DNA of 64,000 nt, taken from positions 13,026-77,025 of the forward strand of contig NZ_CALUCZ010000013.1 in the NCBI RefSeq assembly GCF_943914685.1, read 5' to 3'. Origin of the DNA: an uncultured Mobiluncus sp. (GTDB lineage Bacteria; Actinomycetota; Actinomycetes; Actinomycetales; Actinomycetaceae). Positions 1 to 8,337 of this stretch are shown here, in pieces; the stretch's first letter is position 1, and each line of letters opens with the position of its first letter. The notes under the pieces are model-generated. The model was not told the origin of the DNA, did not search any database, and saw nothing but the letters and a program-made list of their open reading frames with translations. Made by a program: the position numbers and the translations under genes.

Positions 1-49
1 TTCTCTGCCGGGGCTCGCTTACGCTCAACGTTTCACAAGGGCGGCAATC

Positions 50-123
50 GGCGGGGTAGCTCAGTTGGTGAGAGCGCACGACTCATAATCGTGAGGTCGA
101 GGGTTCGAATCCCTCCCCCGCTA
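50..123 (+). tRNA. tRNA-Met (anticodon CAT)
   Basis: A full cloverleaf can be drawn. The seven-base acceptor stem at 50-56 pairs with 116-122 with a G-U closing pair. There is a D arm, an anticodon stem 77-81/89-93 with CAT at 84-86, and a T arm with a TTCGAAT loop at 104-110. The discriminator base is A123 and the CCA end is not encoded. Its place just before rpmG matches the elongator tRNA-Met found there in other actinobacteria. A tRNA-Ile2 (CAT modified to lysidine) cannot be fully excluded from sequence alone. Confidence 0.93.
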
Positions 124-194
124 CGAAACCTGACTTGGGGTGTCCCTCGGGGATTCGCGGGGTCGGGGCCAGAAAGCAAGGAAAGAAGAAAAAA

Positions 195-365
195 GTGGCT
201 GCAAAATCGAAAGACATTCGCCCGAAGATTACGTTGGCGTGCTCTGAATGCAAGGAGCGCAACTACATCACCAAGAAGAACCGGCGCAACACCCCGGATC
301 GCTTGGAGCTAAAGAAGTACTGCCCGCGTTGCAAGAAGTCCACGTCGCATAAGGAAACCCGCTAA
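195..365 (+). CDS. rpmG: 50S ribosomal protein L33
   Basis: This is a 56-residue zinc-ribbon protein of the large ribosomal subunit. Two CxxC pairs (Cys16/Cys19 and Cys43/Cys46) make it the Zn-binding L33 form. The GTG start at 195 is chosen because it gives the normal family length, the typical AAKSKDIRPK beginning and a purine-rich AAGGAAAG ribosome site at about 179-186. An earlier in-frame ATG at 135 would add 20 residues not seen in L33. It lies directly downstream of tRNA-Met and is followed by a hairpin terminator at 385-416. Confidence 0.95.
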   Translation: MAAKSKDIRPKITLACSECKERNYITKKNRRNTPDRLELKKYCPRCKKSTSHKETR

Positions 366-384
366 GCGGTTTTTCGCAAGTTTC

Positions 385-416
385 CCGGCGTCGCCCCTGC
401 GGTGACGCCGGTTTTT
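385..416 (+). terminator. Rho-independent terminator of rpmG
   Basis: CCGGCGTC at 385-392 pairs perfectly with GACGCCGG at 404-411 and is followed by TTTTT at 412-416, about 20 bases after the rpmG stop codon. Confidence 0.85.
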
Positions 417-430
417 CGTGTCTCACGAGT

Positions 431-488
431 GGGGTCACAAGCGTGGGTGGTGGTTTTTGGGGGTCACAAGCCCGGGGCGCGGTTTTTG
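431..488 (+). repeat. Two-copy 29-base direct repeat
   Basis: Two adjacent 29-base units start at 431 and 460. Each begins with GGGGTCACAAGC and ends with GGTTTTTG, with a variable nine-base middle. The TCACAAG core resembles the dispersed CACAAGGGCG motif seen elsewhere in the window. The rest of the 366-626 interval holds the rpmG terminator and no convincing gene. Confidence 0.55.
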
Positions 489-619
489 CGGGGCGCATGG
501 TGCTTTGGGGTGGGACCGGGCGCTGGAGCTGTCCGCGCAATACCGGAAAAACCGCGAGAAAGACACTAATAACTGGGCTAGCCCTATGACCGGCAGCTGC
601 CGCGAAATAGGTGAGGGTA

Positions 620-650
620 AATGAAAGGGGGGCGGCCGCAGCCGCCCCCC
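620..650 (-). terminator. Terminator of the cell-wall-binding protein gene
   Basis: GGGGGGCGGC (627-636) and GCCGCCCCCC (641-650) form a 10-base-pair GC stem with a four-base loop. On the minus strand it is followed by a T-rich tail (complement of 620-626). It lies 15 bases past the stop of the minus-strand gene ending at 665. Confidence 0.85.
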
Positions 651-664
651 AAACTAAGAGAAAC

Positions 665-2146
665 CTAGTCGAGCAGAGTATCCAGAGAAATCAGCACAGC
701 GTCAGAAATGACACCCTTGCCGCCGATACCCTTGAAGTCGTTGACCGCCGGGGTCTTCGCCTCGACGTGCTTAACGTATTCAGAGGTCACCAGAGGAGCC
801 GTTTCCTTGCTGACCAGTACCACGGGACCTTGCAGCTCAGCCTTGTTGTCCAAGTAGCCGGCTACGGAAGCGTCCGCGAAAGCGGTGCCGTTAGCGCCGT
901 AAACGAACTTTGCGTCCTTGCCACCAGGGTAGGCGACTTCAGCGATAAGCGCAGCAGTCTCGAAACGAGTATTTCCACCGATGCGCATTTCCTTGGCGCC
1001 GGCCGCGTACTTGTCAATAGCTTCCTGGGTTGGGCCGTCATCCTTAGCCTTGTTAGCCGCGGTCACGGCATCCTTAGCCTTGGAAAGATCCAGGGCGGAC
1101 TGGGCTTTTTCGGTTTCCGACTTGGTGGCGTCGGCCTGGACAGCGTCGTTAATCTTCTTCAAGCCCTTGTAGGTCTTGGCGTCGGTTGTGTCCTTGGCAG
1201 CCGCGAGCGCCTCAGCCTTAGTGCCCGGTGCTCCGGCACCGTCAACAGAGAAAATCTTTGCACCAGCGGCAACGCTGGCAATATCACCGGGCAGAACTTT
1301 CGGGAAAGTGGTCTTTACAGCAGCTTTCTTAGCAGGATCTGATAAGCCAGCCGCGGTCGCAAATGCCTCGAGGTCAGTGCCCTTGTCGACGGTGTACCAG
1401 CCTTCAACGGCCATTTGGGCCTCACGCTGCGCCTTCAACAAATCGGCCTCGGCCATGGCTTTCGCAGTCGCCGCGTCGCCCTTGCCCAGTTTCGCTGCGG
1501 CGCTCAGCTCCGATTCAGTCACGGCAGACTTACCGCCCAGAGCCACGACTTCCTTGGGCTGCAAACGCTTAATTTCAGCAGCGGTAGTGGCGGGCAAAGT
1601 TCCGGAGCCGTTGGTCAGCAAGATTGGACCATCGTCACGAATCTGACCTCCCACCAAGGCATCAACCAAAGTCATGCCATTAGCTAGGTAAACCTTAGAA
1701 CCGTCGCCGTCCGTGGGGTGCAGCCGCTTAGAAATAGCAACTGCCGTGTCGTAGCGGGTAGCCCCGCTGACGCGCTCAAAAGTGATGTCTCCAGAAACTG
1801 CCTTGGCGGCCTCGTCACTGACTCCGGCAACACCGCCAAGAACCACCACGTGCTTGGCTTTCAGCTCCGTAATGGTCGCTTTGACCAGGGCTTTCACCGC
1901 CTCGCTGTTATTGAGCAAGAGAACCGGGCCGGCGGGGAGTTTGCCGCCTGCTACCGCGTCAACCTGTTCGTCGCCGCGAGCCAAGTACACCGTATCGGCA
2001 GTGCCGAAAGCTTTTGCTACCTGGATAGCGGTCTCGTACCGGGTATCACCGGAGTAACGTTGCGCATCGGCCGCCACGGCGGTCATCGGCACGGTCATAG
2101 CCAGGGCAGCCGCGGCCGCCCCGAAAGTCAAAACAGACTTCTTCAT
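665..2146 (-). CDS. Secreted protein with cell-wall-binding repeat 2 domains
   Basis: A 493-residue exported protein. Residues 1-25 form a signal peptide (Lys-Lys start, long Ala/Val hydrophobic core, AVA-ADA cleavage site). Three copies of the cell-wall-binding repeat 2 family (PF04122 type) can be recognised by the RxSGxTRYxTA openings near residues 30, 126 and 387, each followed by VYLAxG and GPxLL segments. An Ala/Lys/Asp-rich linker fills about residues 215-385. In other bacteria such modules hold proteins on wall polymers; no catalytic domain is seen here. The ATG start has an AGGAAA site seven bases upstream. A TAGAAT box at 2188-2193 (minus strand) would give a short leader. Its partner in style is the large surface protein at 34603-38805. 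Confidence 0.85.
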   Translation of the reverse strand: MKKSVLTFGAAAAALAMTVPMTAVAADAQRYSGDTRYETAIQVAKAFGTADTVYLARGDEQVDAVAGGKLPAGPVLLLNNSEAVKALVKATITELKAKHVVVLGGVAGVSDEAAKAVSGDITFERVSGATRYDTAVAISKRLHPTDGDGSKVYLANGMTLVDALVGGQIRDDGPILLTNGSGTLPATTAAEIKRLQPKEVVALGGKSAVTESELSAAAKLGKGDAATAKAMAEADLLKAQREAQMAVEGWYTVDKGTDLEAFATAAGLSDPAKKAAVKTTFPKVLPGDIASVAAGAKIFSVDGAGAPGTKAEALAAAKDTTDAKTYKGLKKINDAVQADATKSETEKAQSALDLSKAKDAVTAANKAKDDGPTQEAIDKYAAGAKEMRIGGNTRFETAALIAEVAYPGGKDAKFVYGANGTAFADASVAGYLDNKAELQGPVVLVSKETAPLVTSEYVKHVEAKTPAVNDFKGIGGKGVISDAVLISLDTLLD

Positions 2147-2187
2147 ATTCGTGTTTCCTAACTTGTTGGGTGGATGAATCCAAACTC

Positions 2188-2193
2188 ATTCTA
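2188..2193 (-). promoter_or_regulatory. Candidate -10 box of the cell-wall-binding protein gene
   Basis: TAGAAT on the minus strand, about 42 bases before the ATG at 2146. It matches the TANNNT pattern seen at other promoters in this window. No clear -35 box was found. Confidence 0.4.
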
Positions 2194-2328
2194 TTGATAA
2201 GTTCTCAATCTCGCAGGGTCTCGTAAAGGGCCTACACCCCTAATACGTTTCAAAAGTGCGGATTCTTACAGACCTCGTTAACTATATCATACCGTTATTT
2301 CTGGCACTGCCATCTGACTTCGGTGGGT

Positions 2329-2334
2329 TAGACT
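2329..2334 (+). promoter_or_regulatory. -10 box of a leaderless trpS transcript
   Basis: TAGACT ends exactly six bases before the GTG start of trpS at 2341. The spacing leaves no room for a ribosome binding site, and none is seen, so the mRNA probably begins at or beside the start codon. Confidence 0.65.
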
Positions 2335-2340
2335 TAAACG

Positions 2341-3480
2341 GTGAGTGAAGAAACGACGAAAGACGAAAACCCAGCGGTCAGTGAGACGGAAGTCCGCGGC
2401 ACCTTGAAAGCCGCTCAGGAAACTTCGAAAGCGATTGAGGCCGACATCGCGGCGGGAAACGTTGGAAAGTACCGCATTCTGACGGGGGACCGGCCCACCG
2501 GATTCCTGCACATCGGCCACTATTTCGGCACCTTGAAAACCCGGGTGGACCTGCAAAACCTCGGCATTGACACGACCGTGCTCATCGCGGACTATCAGGT
2601 CATCACCGACCGGGACAACCTCGGCAACGTGCGCGAATACGTATTAAACCTGGTGGCAGATTACCTAGCGGCGGGGATTGACCCCGAAAAATCCACGATT
2701 TTCTGCCATTCTCAGATTCCGGCCATTCACGAAATGCTGGTCATTTTCCTGTCCCTGGTGACCGAAGCGGAGCTGCACCGCAACCCGACGGTGAAAGCCG
2801 AGCTGGAAGCCGCCGAGCGTCCCATGTCCGGGCTGCTGCTGACTTATCCGGTGCATCAGGCCGCGGACATCCTGTGCGCCAAGGCGAACCTGGTGCCCGT
2901 CGGTCAAGACCAGCTGCCGCACCTGGAGCAAACCCGCGTGGTGGCCAAGCGGTTCAACAAACGTTATCCGCAGCGCGACCCGCAGACCGGCAAAAAGACC
3001 GGGCGCGGCGTGCTGCCGATGGCGCAGGGCCTGCTGGGGCAAGGCGCGATGATTCTCGGCACTGATGGCCAAAAGATGAGCAAGTCGCGGCACAATACGG
3101 TGGAGCTGCGCGCCAGCGAGGACGACACCGCGAAAATCCTGAAAAAGGCCGTGACCGATTCGGATCGCCAGATTACTTTCGATCCCGTGCGCCGTCCCGA
3201 AGTGTCGAACCTGCTGCTCATTGCCTCGCTGTGTACCGGGCAGGCGCCCGAGGATATCGCCGCGGAAATCGGAGCGGGCGGCGGCGGGGCGCTAAAAACC
3301 CTGGTGACCCAGGCGCTGAACGAACACTTGCGCCCGCTGCGCCAACGGCGCGCCGAACTGATGCAGGACGAAGGCTACTTGTGGAGCGTGTTGGCCCGCG
3401 GCAACGAAAAAGTCCGCGATGAAGCCAGCGATGTGCTGCGCGAAATGAAGGCCGCTATGGGAATGAACTACGGGGTGTGA
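2341..3480 (+). CDS. trpS: Tryptophan--tRNA ligase
   Basis: Class I aminoacyl-tRNA synthetase charging tRNA-Trp, 379 residues. The HIGH motif is at residues 57-60 and KMSKS at about 245-249. The segment ILTGDRPTGFLHIGH places it in the GDRPTG-type bacterial TrpRS branch, which from memory also includes the auxiliary and indolmycin-resistant Streptomyces and Deinococcus enzymes. About 40 acidic residues precede the catalytic domain and look dispensable. The GTG start is fixed by the leaderless -10 box at 2329-2334. Its TGA stop overlaps the ATG of the next gene by one base, so the two are probably translationally coupled. Confidence 0.95.
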   Translation: MSEETTKDENPAVSETEVRGTLKAAQETSKAIEADIAAGNVGKYRILTGDRPTGFLHIGHYFGTLKTRVDLQNLGIDTTVLIADYQVITDRDNLGNVREYVLNLVADYLAAGIDPEKSTIFCHSQIPAIHEMLVIFLSLVTEAELHRNPTVKAELEAAERPMSGLLLTYPVHQAADILCAKANLVPVGQDQLPHLEQTRVVAKRFNKRYPQRDPQTGKKTGRGVLPMAQGLLGQGAMILGTDGQKMSKSRHNTVELRASEDDTAKILKKAVTDSDRQITFDPVRRPEVSNLLLIASLCTGQAPEDIAAEIGAGGGGALKTLVTQALNEHLRPLRQRRAELMQDEGYLWSVLARGNEKVRDEASDVLREMKAAMGMNYGV

Positions 3481-3809
3481 TGGAACAGGACGACAAGAAA
3501 CCGGAGGATTTGATTCGGCGCCGCGACCATGCTCAGGCTGTGGCGGACCGGATGGTGGAACGTGCCCTGTGGATTATCAACTTGGATAATCAAGGCGCGT
3601 CAGTGAGCCCGGAAACCCGCGATGAACTGGTGGATGAGACGACGGATATGCTGCTGGAATGGGCTTATGAGGTGGGGGAAGATTCTTTCCGCGCCGGGGA
3701 GTTCAAAGGGCGTCCCGGGGCGGCAGGGGAGAACAAGCCCTATCCGTCCTCGCCCGCGAAGGCTAATCCCAAAAGTCTGGGGCGCCGCGACTATCTGTTA
3801 GACGAATAG
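3480..3809 (+). CDS. Small hypothetical protein coupled to trpS
   Basis: A 109-residue soluble, acidic protein with no signal peptide or membrane segment. A predicted helical region (residues 10-75) is followed by a low-complexity Pro/Gly/Lys tail. I do not recognise a family. The ATG at 3480 overlaps the trpS stop in a TGATG junction, which argues that it is real and co-translated with trpS; a GTG three bases earlier is also possible. Its role is unknown. Confidence 0.6.
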   Translation: MEQDDKKPEDLIRRRDHAQAVADRMVERALWIINLDNQGASVSPETRDELVDETTDMLLEWAYEVGEDSFRAGEFKGRPGAAGENKPYPSSPAKANPKSLGRRDYLLDE

Positions 3810-3810
3810 G

Positions 3811-4290
3811 CGCATTCACAAGGGCGGGTCGCCAGCGCGTTTGTAGGCTTATTCACAAGGGCGTCCGGCGGCTCGCCGTTCACGTCACTAGCGACCCGGC
3901 CTCACTTGTGCGCTGCCCCTGACAGTGCGCGTTTGCGTCAGTCCGTTCGCCGCACAAGTCCGTAGGTCGCCGCTACACCGCAGGTCACGTCGGTTTTGTG
4001 GTATGTCCACCAGGGCGGGTCACGAGCGCGTCCGGTGGCTCGCCGTTCACGTCATCGGTGACCCGGCCTCACTTGTGCGCTGACCCTGAGAGGTGCGTTT
4101 GCGGCAGTCCGTACGTCACCACCACACCGCAGGTCATGTCGGTTTTGTGGTATTTCCACCAGGGCGGGTCACCAGCGCGTCCGGCGGCTCGGTCGGTCAC
4201 GTCACGAGGGTCGGTCACGTCACCAGCGACCCGACCTCACTTGTGCACCGACCTTACACGGCACACCCCGGCGCACCCCGGCGCAACGCC
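3811..4290 (+). repeat. Imperfect tandem repeats between trpS operon and glgX
   Basis: A 480-base intergenic block without a credible gene. Three related units are marked by GTCCGGYGGCTCG at 3863, 4030 and 4179, giving periods of 167 and 149 bases. Each unit carries a CACTTGTGC element, and the first two also share a GGTTTTGTGGTAT stretch and an accompanying CACCAGGGCGG. Two exact CACAAGGGCG copies lie at 3817-3826 and 3854-3863. Short open frames through it have no ribosome site and look like by-products of the repeats. Confidence 0.75.
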
Positions 4291-6879
4291 CTAGTGCCGT
4301 TGGACTTTGCGTAAGGTGTTCAGCAAATCGATTTTCTCGTCCCCGGAGGGGTTGTCCGGCACTTCGGCAAAGAAAATCCGCATCGAGAACGGCGCCATCT
4401 TGGATCTCATGCCGCGCACCGTCACGGGCAGCTCGGAAATGACTTCGGCCAAACGAATTCCGGAACCAGGAGTAACCCCGACTTCCTCGGCAAACAGCGC
4501 GACCGGGTCGTTCGTCTCTTGATGCCGGGCAGAGGGCGCAGCGGAGTTTAAACCGGTCAACAGCTGCAGTTTTTCCGCCGCGCCGTCTTCACGAGCACTC
4601 GGATCGGGCCAGGTGGAATCCCACACCAGCCGAAACACGCGGGAACGCGCCCGCGGGGGGTTAATCTGGACTTCGTCCTTGGTCCCGTTAATCATGACCA
4701 GCAAATCCACGTCGTCCCAAGGCGCCCCGGAGCGCAGCATCTGGAGCACGCGGTTGCCCGGATCATGCCAAGCGCCGGGGGTCAAATGTTCGCCCTCGCG
4801 GTTATACCACGAGAGATCCTGAAGTTTATCGCCGGCTTGCGGCATTCCGGAGGCAAAAGCGTCGGGACGCATGACCGGGTGCTCGGCGCGCAGATGCAGC
4901 AGGTAGCGGGCAGTTTCAAACAGCCCCTTTTGCCAAGGCTGCCAACGCCAATCCAACCAGGAAATCGGCCCGTCCTGGCAATAGGCGTTATTGTTACCGT
5001 TCTGGGTGTTCCCAAATTCGTCGCCGGCCAAAATCATGGGGGTGCCGGAACTAATCGCCAGGGTTCCCCACAAGTTTCGCAAGGTTTTCAGCCGGTTCGT
5101 GGCGACTTCGACCATCTGGGCTTGATTCAGCGGGTCGCCGTGGAAAGGTGTGGTGGGATCCATGCGGCTAAACCGGGGAGAGAACCCCTCACCGGACTGC
5201 GGGTCAGGGCCGTTTTTCGCGGTGACGCTGGGTAGGTCTTTGTCCCCAAGTTCTTTGCCGCTCAACACGTGGCCCTCGTGGCCGTGATTCCACGAGTTGT
5301 TGTTGTTCGTCCCGTCCCGGTTGCCCTCCAAGTTGGCTTCGTTGTGTTTGTGGTCAAAAGTCACCAGGTCGGCCAGGGTGAAGCCGTCGTGGGCGGCCAC
5401 AAAGTTGATGGACGCTCCCGGACCGCGGTTGTATTCAGCGATGTTGGAACCGTACAGGTCAGCCGACCCGGAGACGCGGGTGGCGAGCTCGTGCGGGCCG
5501 TGGGCGTGACGCCCGTGGGACAGAGCTGCCGCGTCGGTGAGCCAAAAACCCCTGATGCCGTCCCGGTAGCGGTCGTTCCAGTCCGCAAAAGGTGAGGGGA
5601 AGTTCCCGGTTTGCCACCCGTTTGGACCCATGTCCCACGGCTCGGCGATGAGCTTGCAGCCAGCCAGAACCGGATCGGTCGCCATGCCCACGAAAGAGGG
5701 GTGGCGAATGGCGAACTGTTCCCGGTTGCGCCCCAAGGTCACCCCCAGGTCGAAACGGAAACCGTCCACCCCGACTTCTCCGGCCCAATACCGTAGCGAA
5801 TCCAGCAGCAGCGCCACCGCCTCGGTGGACGTGAAATCGACCGTGTTGCCACACCCGGTAAAGTCCACCATCTGGTTGGGATAGCCGTGGTTCCAGAGGT
5901 AGTAGCATTGCGGATCCAAGCCGCGCAAGCTGAGGGACGGCCCCAGGGTGCCACCCTCGGCGGTATGGTTATAAACCACGTCCAACAGGACCTCGATACC
6001 GGCTTGGTGCAGCAGTGAGACCATGCCGCGGACCTCGTCCAAGACGGCTTGGGGGCCGCGTCGCTGAGCGGATTCAGTCGCGTAGGTCGGTTCGGGGGCG
6101 AAATAGCTCAAAGTCGAGTAGCCCCAATAGTTGCTCAGGTTACGTTCCGCCAGAAACGGTTCGGGCATCTTGGCGTGAATCGGCAGCAGCTCGATGGCGG
6201 TCACACCCAAGTTTTTCAGGTAATCAATGGTGACCGGGTTCGCCAAGCCGGCATAGGTGCCCTGCAATTCCGGGGGAATCCCGGGCAGTTGCCGGGTCAA
6301 ACCTTTGACGTGCGCCTCGTAAATGACGGTGCGTCGCCAAGAAATGCGCGGTTTGTCCGCCACCGGGAAAGAATGGGTGTTCACCACGACCGACAGAGCG
6401 TTGTAGTCCGCGGAATCCAGCGGATCCATAGTGAGTTCGCGGGTCACGGGCTTCAGCTCGGCATCGACCTGGTGGGCGTAAAGCTGCGGGCTGAGGACGG
6501 GGGGTTGCGTAATCGCTTTCGCGTAGGGGTCGAGCAGGACCTTTTGCGGGTTAAAGAACACCCCCGCGTCAGGATCCCACGGCCCGTAAGCCCGATAACC
6601 GTACACTTGGCCGGGGCGTACGCCGCGAATGTTGCCGTGCCAAATCCCGCGGAACGGTCCGCGCAGCCGAATTCGCCGTTCGGACTGGTAGCGCCCGTTC
6701 TCGTCCGGGGAGTCGAACAGACACACCTCTACCGCCGTGGCTTGGTGGGAATAAACGGAAAAGGCGACCCCGGATTGGGTAATCGTTGGTCCCAAGTGGT
6801 GCGGGTCGAGTTTTGGTTCCTCCGCGACCACATCAGTGGGAGCAAATGCCGGCGTCATCCCCTTCTTCTCGACAGTCAT
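4291..6879 (-). CDS. glgX: Glycogen debranching enzyme GlgX (GH13 isoamylase type)
   Basis: An 862-residue cytoplasmic enzyme that hydrolyses alpha-1,6 branch points of glycogen or limit dextrins. An N-terminal CBM48-like beta domain (about residues 20-130) precedes the GH13 barrel. The GH13 conserved regions are visible: DVVYNHT near 300, GFRFDLG near 370 with the nucleophile Asp, IAEPWD near 409 with the acid/base Glu, and AAHDG near 494. The ATG at 6879 is preferred over an upstream in-frame ATG at 6972 because a TAATGT box lies seven bases before it (leaderless pattern). It is downstream of mnmA on the same strand with its own promoter. The short C-terminal beta domain is complete. Confidence 0.93.
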   Translation of the reverse strand: MTVEKKGMTPAFAPTDVVAEEPKLDPHHLGPTITQSGVAFSVYSHQATAVEVCLFDSPDENGRYQSERRIRLRGPFRGIWHGNIRGVRPGQVYGYRAYGPWDPDAGVFFNPQKVLLDPYAKAITQPPVLSPQLYAHQVDAELKPVTRELTMDPLDSADYNALSVVVNTHSFPVADKPRISWRRTVIYEAHVKGLTRQLPGIPPELQGTYAGLANPVTIDYLKNLGVTAIELLPIHAKMPEPFLAERNLSNYWGYSTLSYFAPEPTYATESAQRRGPQAVLDEVRGMVSLLHQAGIEVLLDVVYNHTAEGGTLGPSLSLRGLDPQCYYLWNHGYPNQMVDFTGCGNTVDFTSTEAVALLLDSLRYWAGEVGVDGFRFDLGVTLGRNREQFAIRHPSFVGMATDPVLAGCKLIAEPWDMGPNGWQTGNFPSPFADWNDRYRDGIRGFWLTDAAALSHGRHAHGPHELATRVSGSADLYGSNIAEYNRGPGASINFVAAHDGFTLADLVTFDHKHNEANLEGNRDGTNNNNSWNHGHEGHVLSGKELGDKDLPSVTAKNGPDPQSGEGFSPRFSRMDPTTPFHGDPLNQAQMVEVATNRLKTLRNLWGTLAISSGTPMILAGDEFGNTQNGNNNAYCQDGPISWLDWRWQPWQKGLFETARYLLHLRAEHPVMRPDAFASGMPQAGDKLQDLSWYNREGEHLTPGAWHDPGNRVLQMLRSGAPWDDVDLLVMINGTKDEVQINPPRARSRVFRLVWDSTWPDPSAREDGAAEKLQLLTGLNSAAPSARHQETNDPVALFAEEVGVTPGSGIRLAEVISELPVTVRGMRSKMAPFSMRIFFAEVPDNPSGDEKIDLLNTLRKVQRH

Positions 6880-6886
6880 AGACTCG

Positions 6887-6892
6887 ACATTA
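6887..6892 (-). promoter_or_regulatory. -10 box of leaderless glgX transcript
   Basis: TAATGT on the minus strand, seven bases before the ATG at 6879, with no ribosome binding site between. Confidence 0.5.
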
Positions 6893-7029
6893 CCGGGAAA
6901 ATGTCTCGCGCGGGGGGCTTTGTGAGCTTGGCCTAACTTGTGGCGGGTAAATCCGGCTTTTTTCGGTCCCAAGTTCTCCGTGGTCGCCCGATTTCAGTCA
7001 CTGGCGTTTTTCGTAAATGATTTCCGGGT

Positions 7030-8238
7030 TCACAAGGGCGGTGCGGCGGCGGTGATGGTCGCTTGGGCGACGACGCGGTCCCCCCGGGGGCTTTCCTGGT
7101 AGAGCACCAGGGATTGGCCCGGCGCCACCCCGGTGACCTCATCGTCTGGCCGCAGCTCCACCCGCAGTTCGGTCCCGCCGTCCCCGGTTTCCAGGCACAC
7201 GGCCCGTGGGGTGATGGGTTTGCCGTGGGCGCGAAACTGGATAGTCAACCCGGCCGGGTCCAACTCGCCCTCACCAGTTGCGCCGAGCCCCAGGCTGGTG
7301 GGGTCAGTCAGCCAGTTCACCGCCGGACCGGCGTGAATTTCCGTGACCGTGAGCGCCTGGCGGGGAGCCACAAACACGGTATTCGTCTCCGGGTCAGTAC
7401 CCGCCACATAGCGGGGAGCACCGTCTTCGTGAGGTCGGGGAATGTGCAGGCCGCGGCGCTGCCCGACCGTGTATTGGAACGCGCCGTCATGCAAGCCCAC
7501 CACCGCTCCGTCCTCGTCCACAATCGGACCGGGAGCCACCCCGATACAGCCGCGCAAAAATCCTCGTGTGTCCCCGTCGGGAATGAAACAAATGTCGAAA
7601 GAATCCCGCTTACCCGCCACCGGAATCCCCAGCGCCTGAGCCTCAGCGCGGGTGGCGGCCTTGTCCGTCACGTCCCCCAGCGGGAACACGGCTCGTGCCA
7701 GCGCGGTGGCTCGCGCCCCCGCCAAAACGTAACTTTGATCCTTGCCCATCGCCGACCCGCGCAGCAGGGCGAAGTTGGGAAACGCGCCGTCCGCACCGGT
7801 CTGGGGAATACTCTCCGGAATCAACCCCGCCTGGTCGGGACGCCAGAGTCGGGCATAGTGGCCGGTCGCGACATAATCGAACCCCTCCCGCAGGGCCCGT
7901 TCAACGACGTAACCAAACTTGATGAAACGGTTGCAATGCACGCAGGGATTGGGGGTTAGCCCGTCTCGATAAGCCTGCACGAACGAGTCCATCACGACCC
8001 GGTTGAAACGCTCGGCCAAGTCCCACACCTGCAGTTCGACCCCCAGGAAATCCGCGACTCGATGCGCGTCAGCCAGGGCATCGACCGGATCGGCGGAGGC
8101 GGCAGGACGCGACCACGGGCGGGAGGGGGACTCCAACTGCATAAAGAACCCCGAAACCTCGTGACCGGCCGCTTGCAAGCGCGCGGTCGCCACGGCCGAA
8201 TCCACCCCGCCGGATAATCCCACTAATATTTTCGCCAA
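7030..8238 (-). CDS. mnmA: tRNA-specific 2-thiouridylase MnmA
   Basis: Makes the 2-thio group of the wobble uridine in Lys, Glu and Gln tRNAs, using ATP and a persulfide sulfur donor. The 402-residue product has the PP-loop SGGVDS at residues 9-14, the catalytic Cys in NPCVHCNRF near residue 98, and the CFIPDGDTRGFLRG block near 216-230 that holds the second Cys. A 20-residue Ser/Pro/Arg insert sits at about 45-60. The TTG start at 8238 is chosen for its AGGAGG site five to six bases upstream; an in-frame GTG at 8262 is the alternative. Its TGA stop lies inside a copy of the dispersed CGCCCTTGTGAA motif. Confidence 0.93.
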   Translation of the reverse strand: MAKILVGLSGGVDSAVATARLQAAGHEVSGFFMQLESPSRPWSRPAASADPVDALADAHRVADFLGVELQVWDLAERFNRVVMDSFVQAYRDGLTPNPCVHCNRFIKFGYVVERALREGFDYVATGHYARLWRPDQAGLIPESIPQTGADGAFPNFALLRGSAMGKDQSYVLAGARATALARAVFPLGDVTDKAATRAEAQALGIPVAGKRDSFDICFIPDGDTRGFLRGCIGVAPGPIVDEDGAVVGLHDGAFQYTVGQRRGLHIPRPHEDGAPRYVAGTDPETNTVFVAPRQALTVTEIHAGPAVNWLTDPTSLGLGATGEGELDPAGLTIQFRAHGKPITPRAVCLETGDGGTELRVELRPDDEVTGVAPGQSLVLYQESPRGDRVVAQATITAAAPPL

Positions 8239-8262
8239 GTTACTCCTCCTCAGTGACCTCAC

Positions 8263-8268
8263 ATTCTA
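8263..8268 (-). promoter_or_regulatory. Candidate -10 box for mnmA
   Basis: TAGAAT on the minus strand, about 24 bases before the TTG start, leaving space for the AGGAGG ribosome site in a short leader. Confidence 0.45.
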
Positions 8269-8337
8269 CCGTTTCCCTTTAGCTGGCTCCTGCCGGCCCC
8301 GAAACCTCGGGAAGATGTCTATCTGAAAGGGAAAACC

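Noticed and set aside
3811..4290. CRISPR array
   Set aside because: Units are about 150-167 bases and diverged throughout; there are no short identical repeats with unique spacers and no cas genes.
3998..4314. Open frames of 73 and 98 residues in the repeat block
   Set aside because: They follow the tandem DNA repeat, have no ribosome site, and encode low-complexity sequence.
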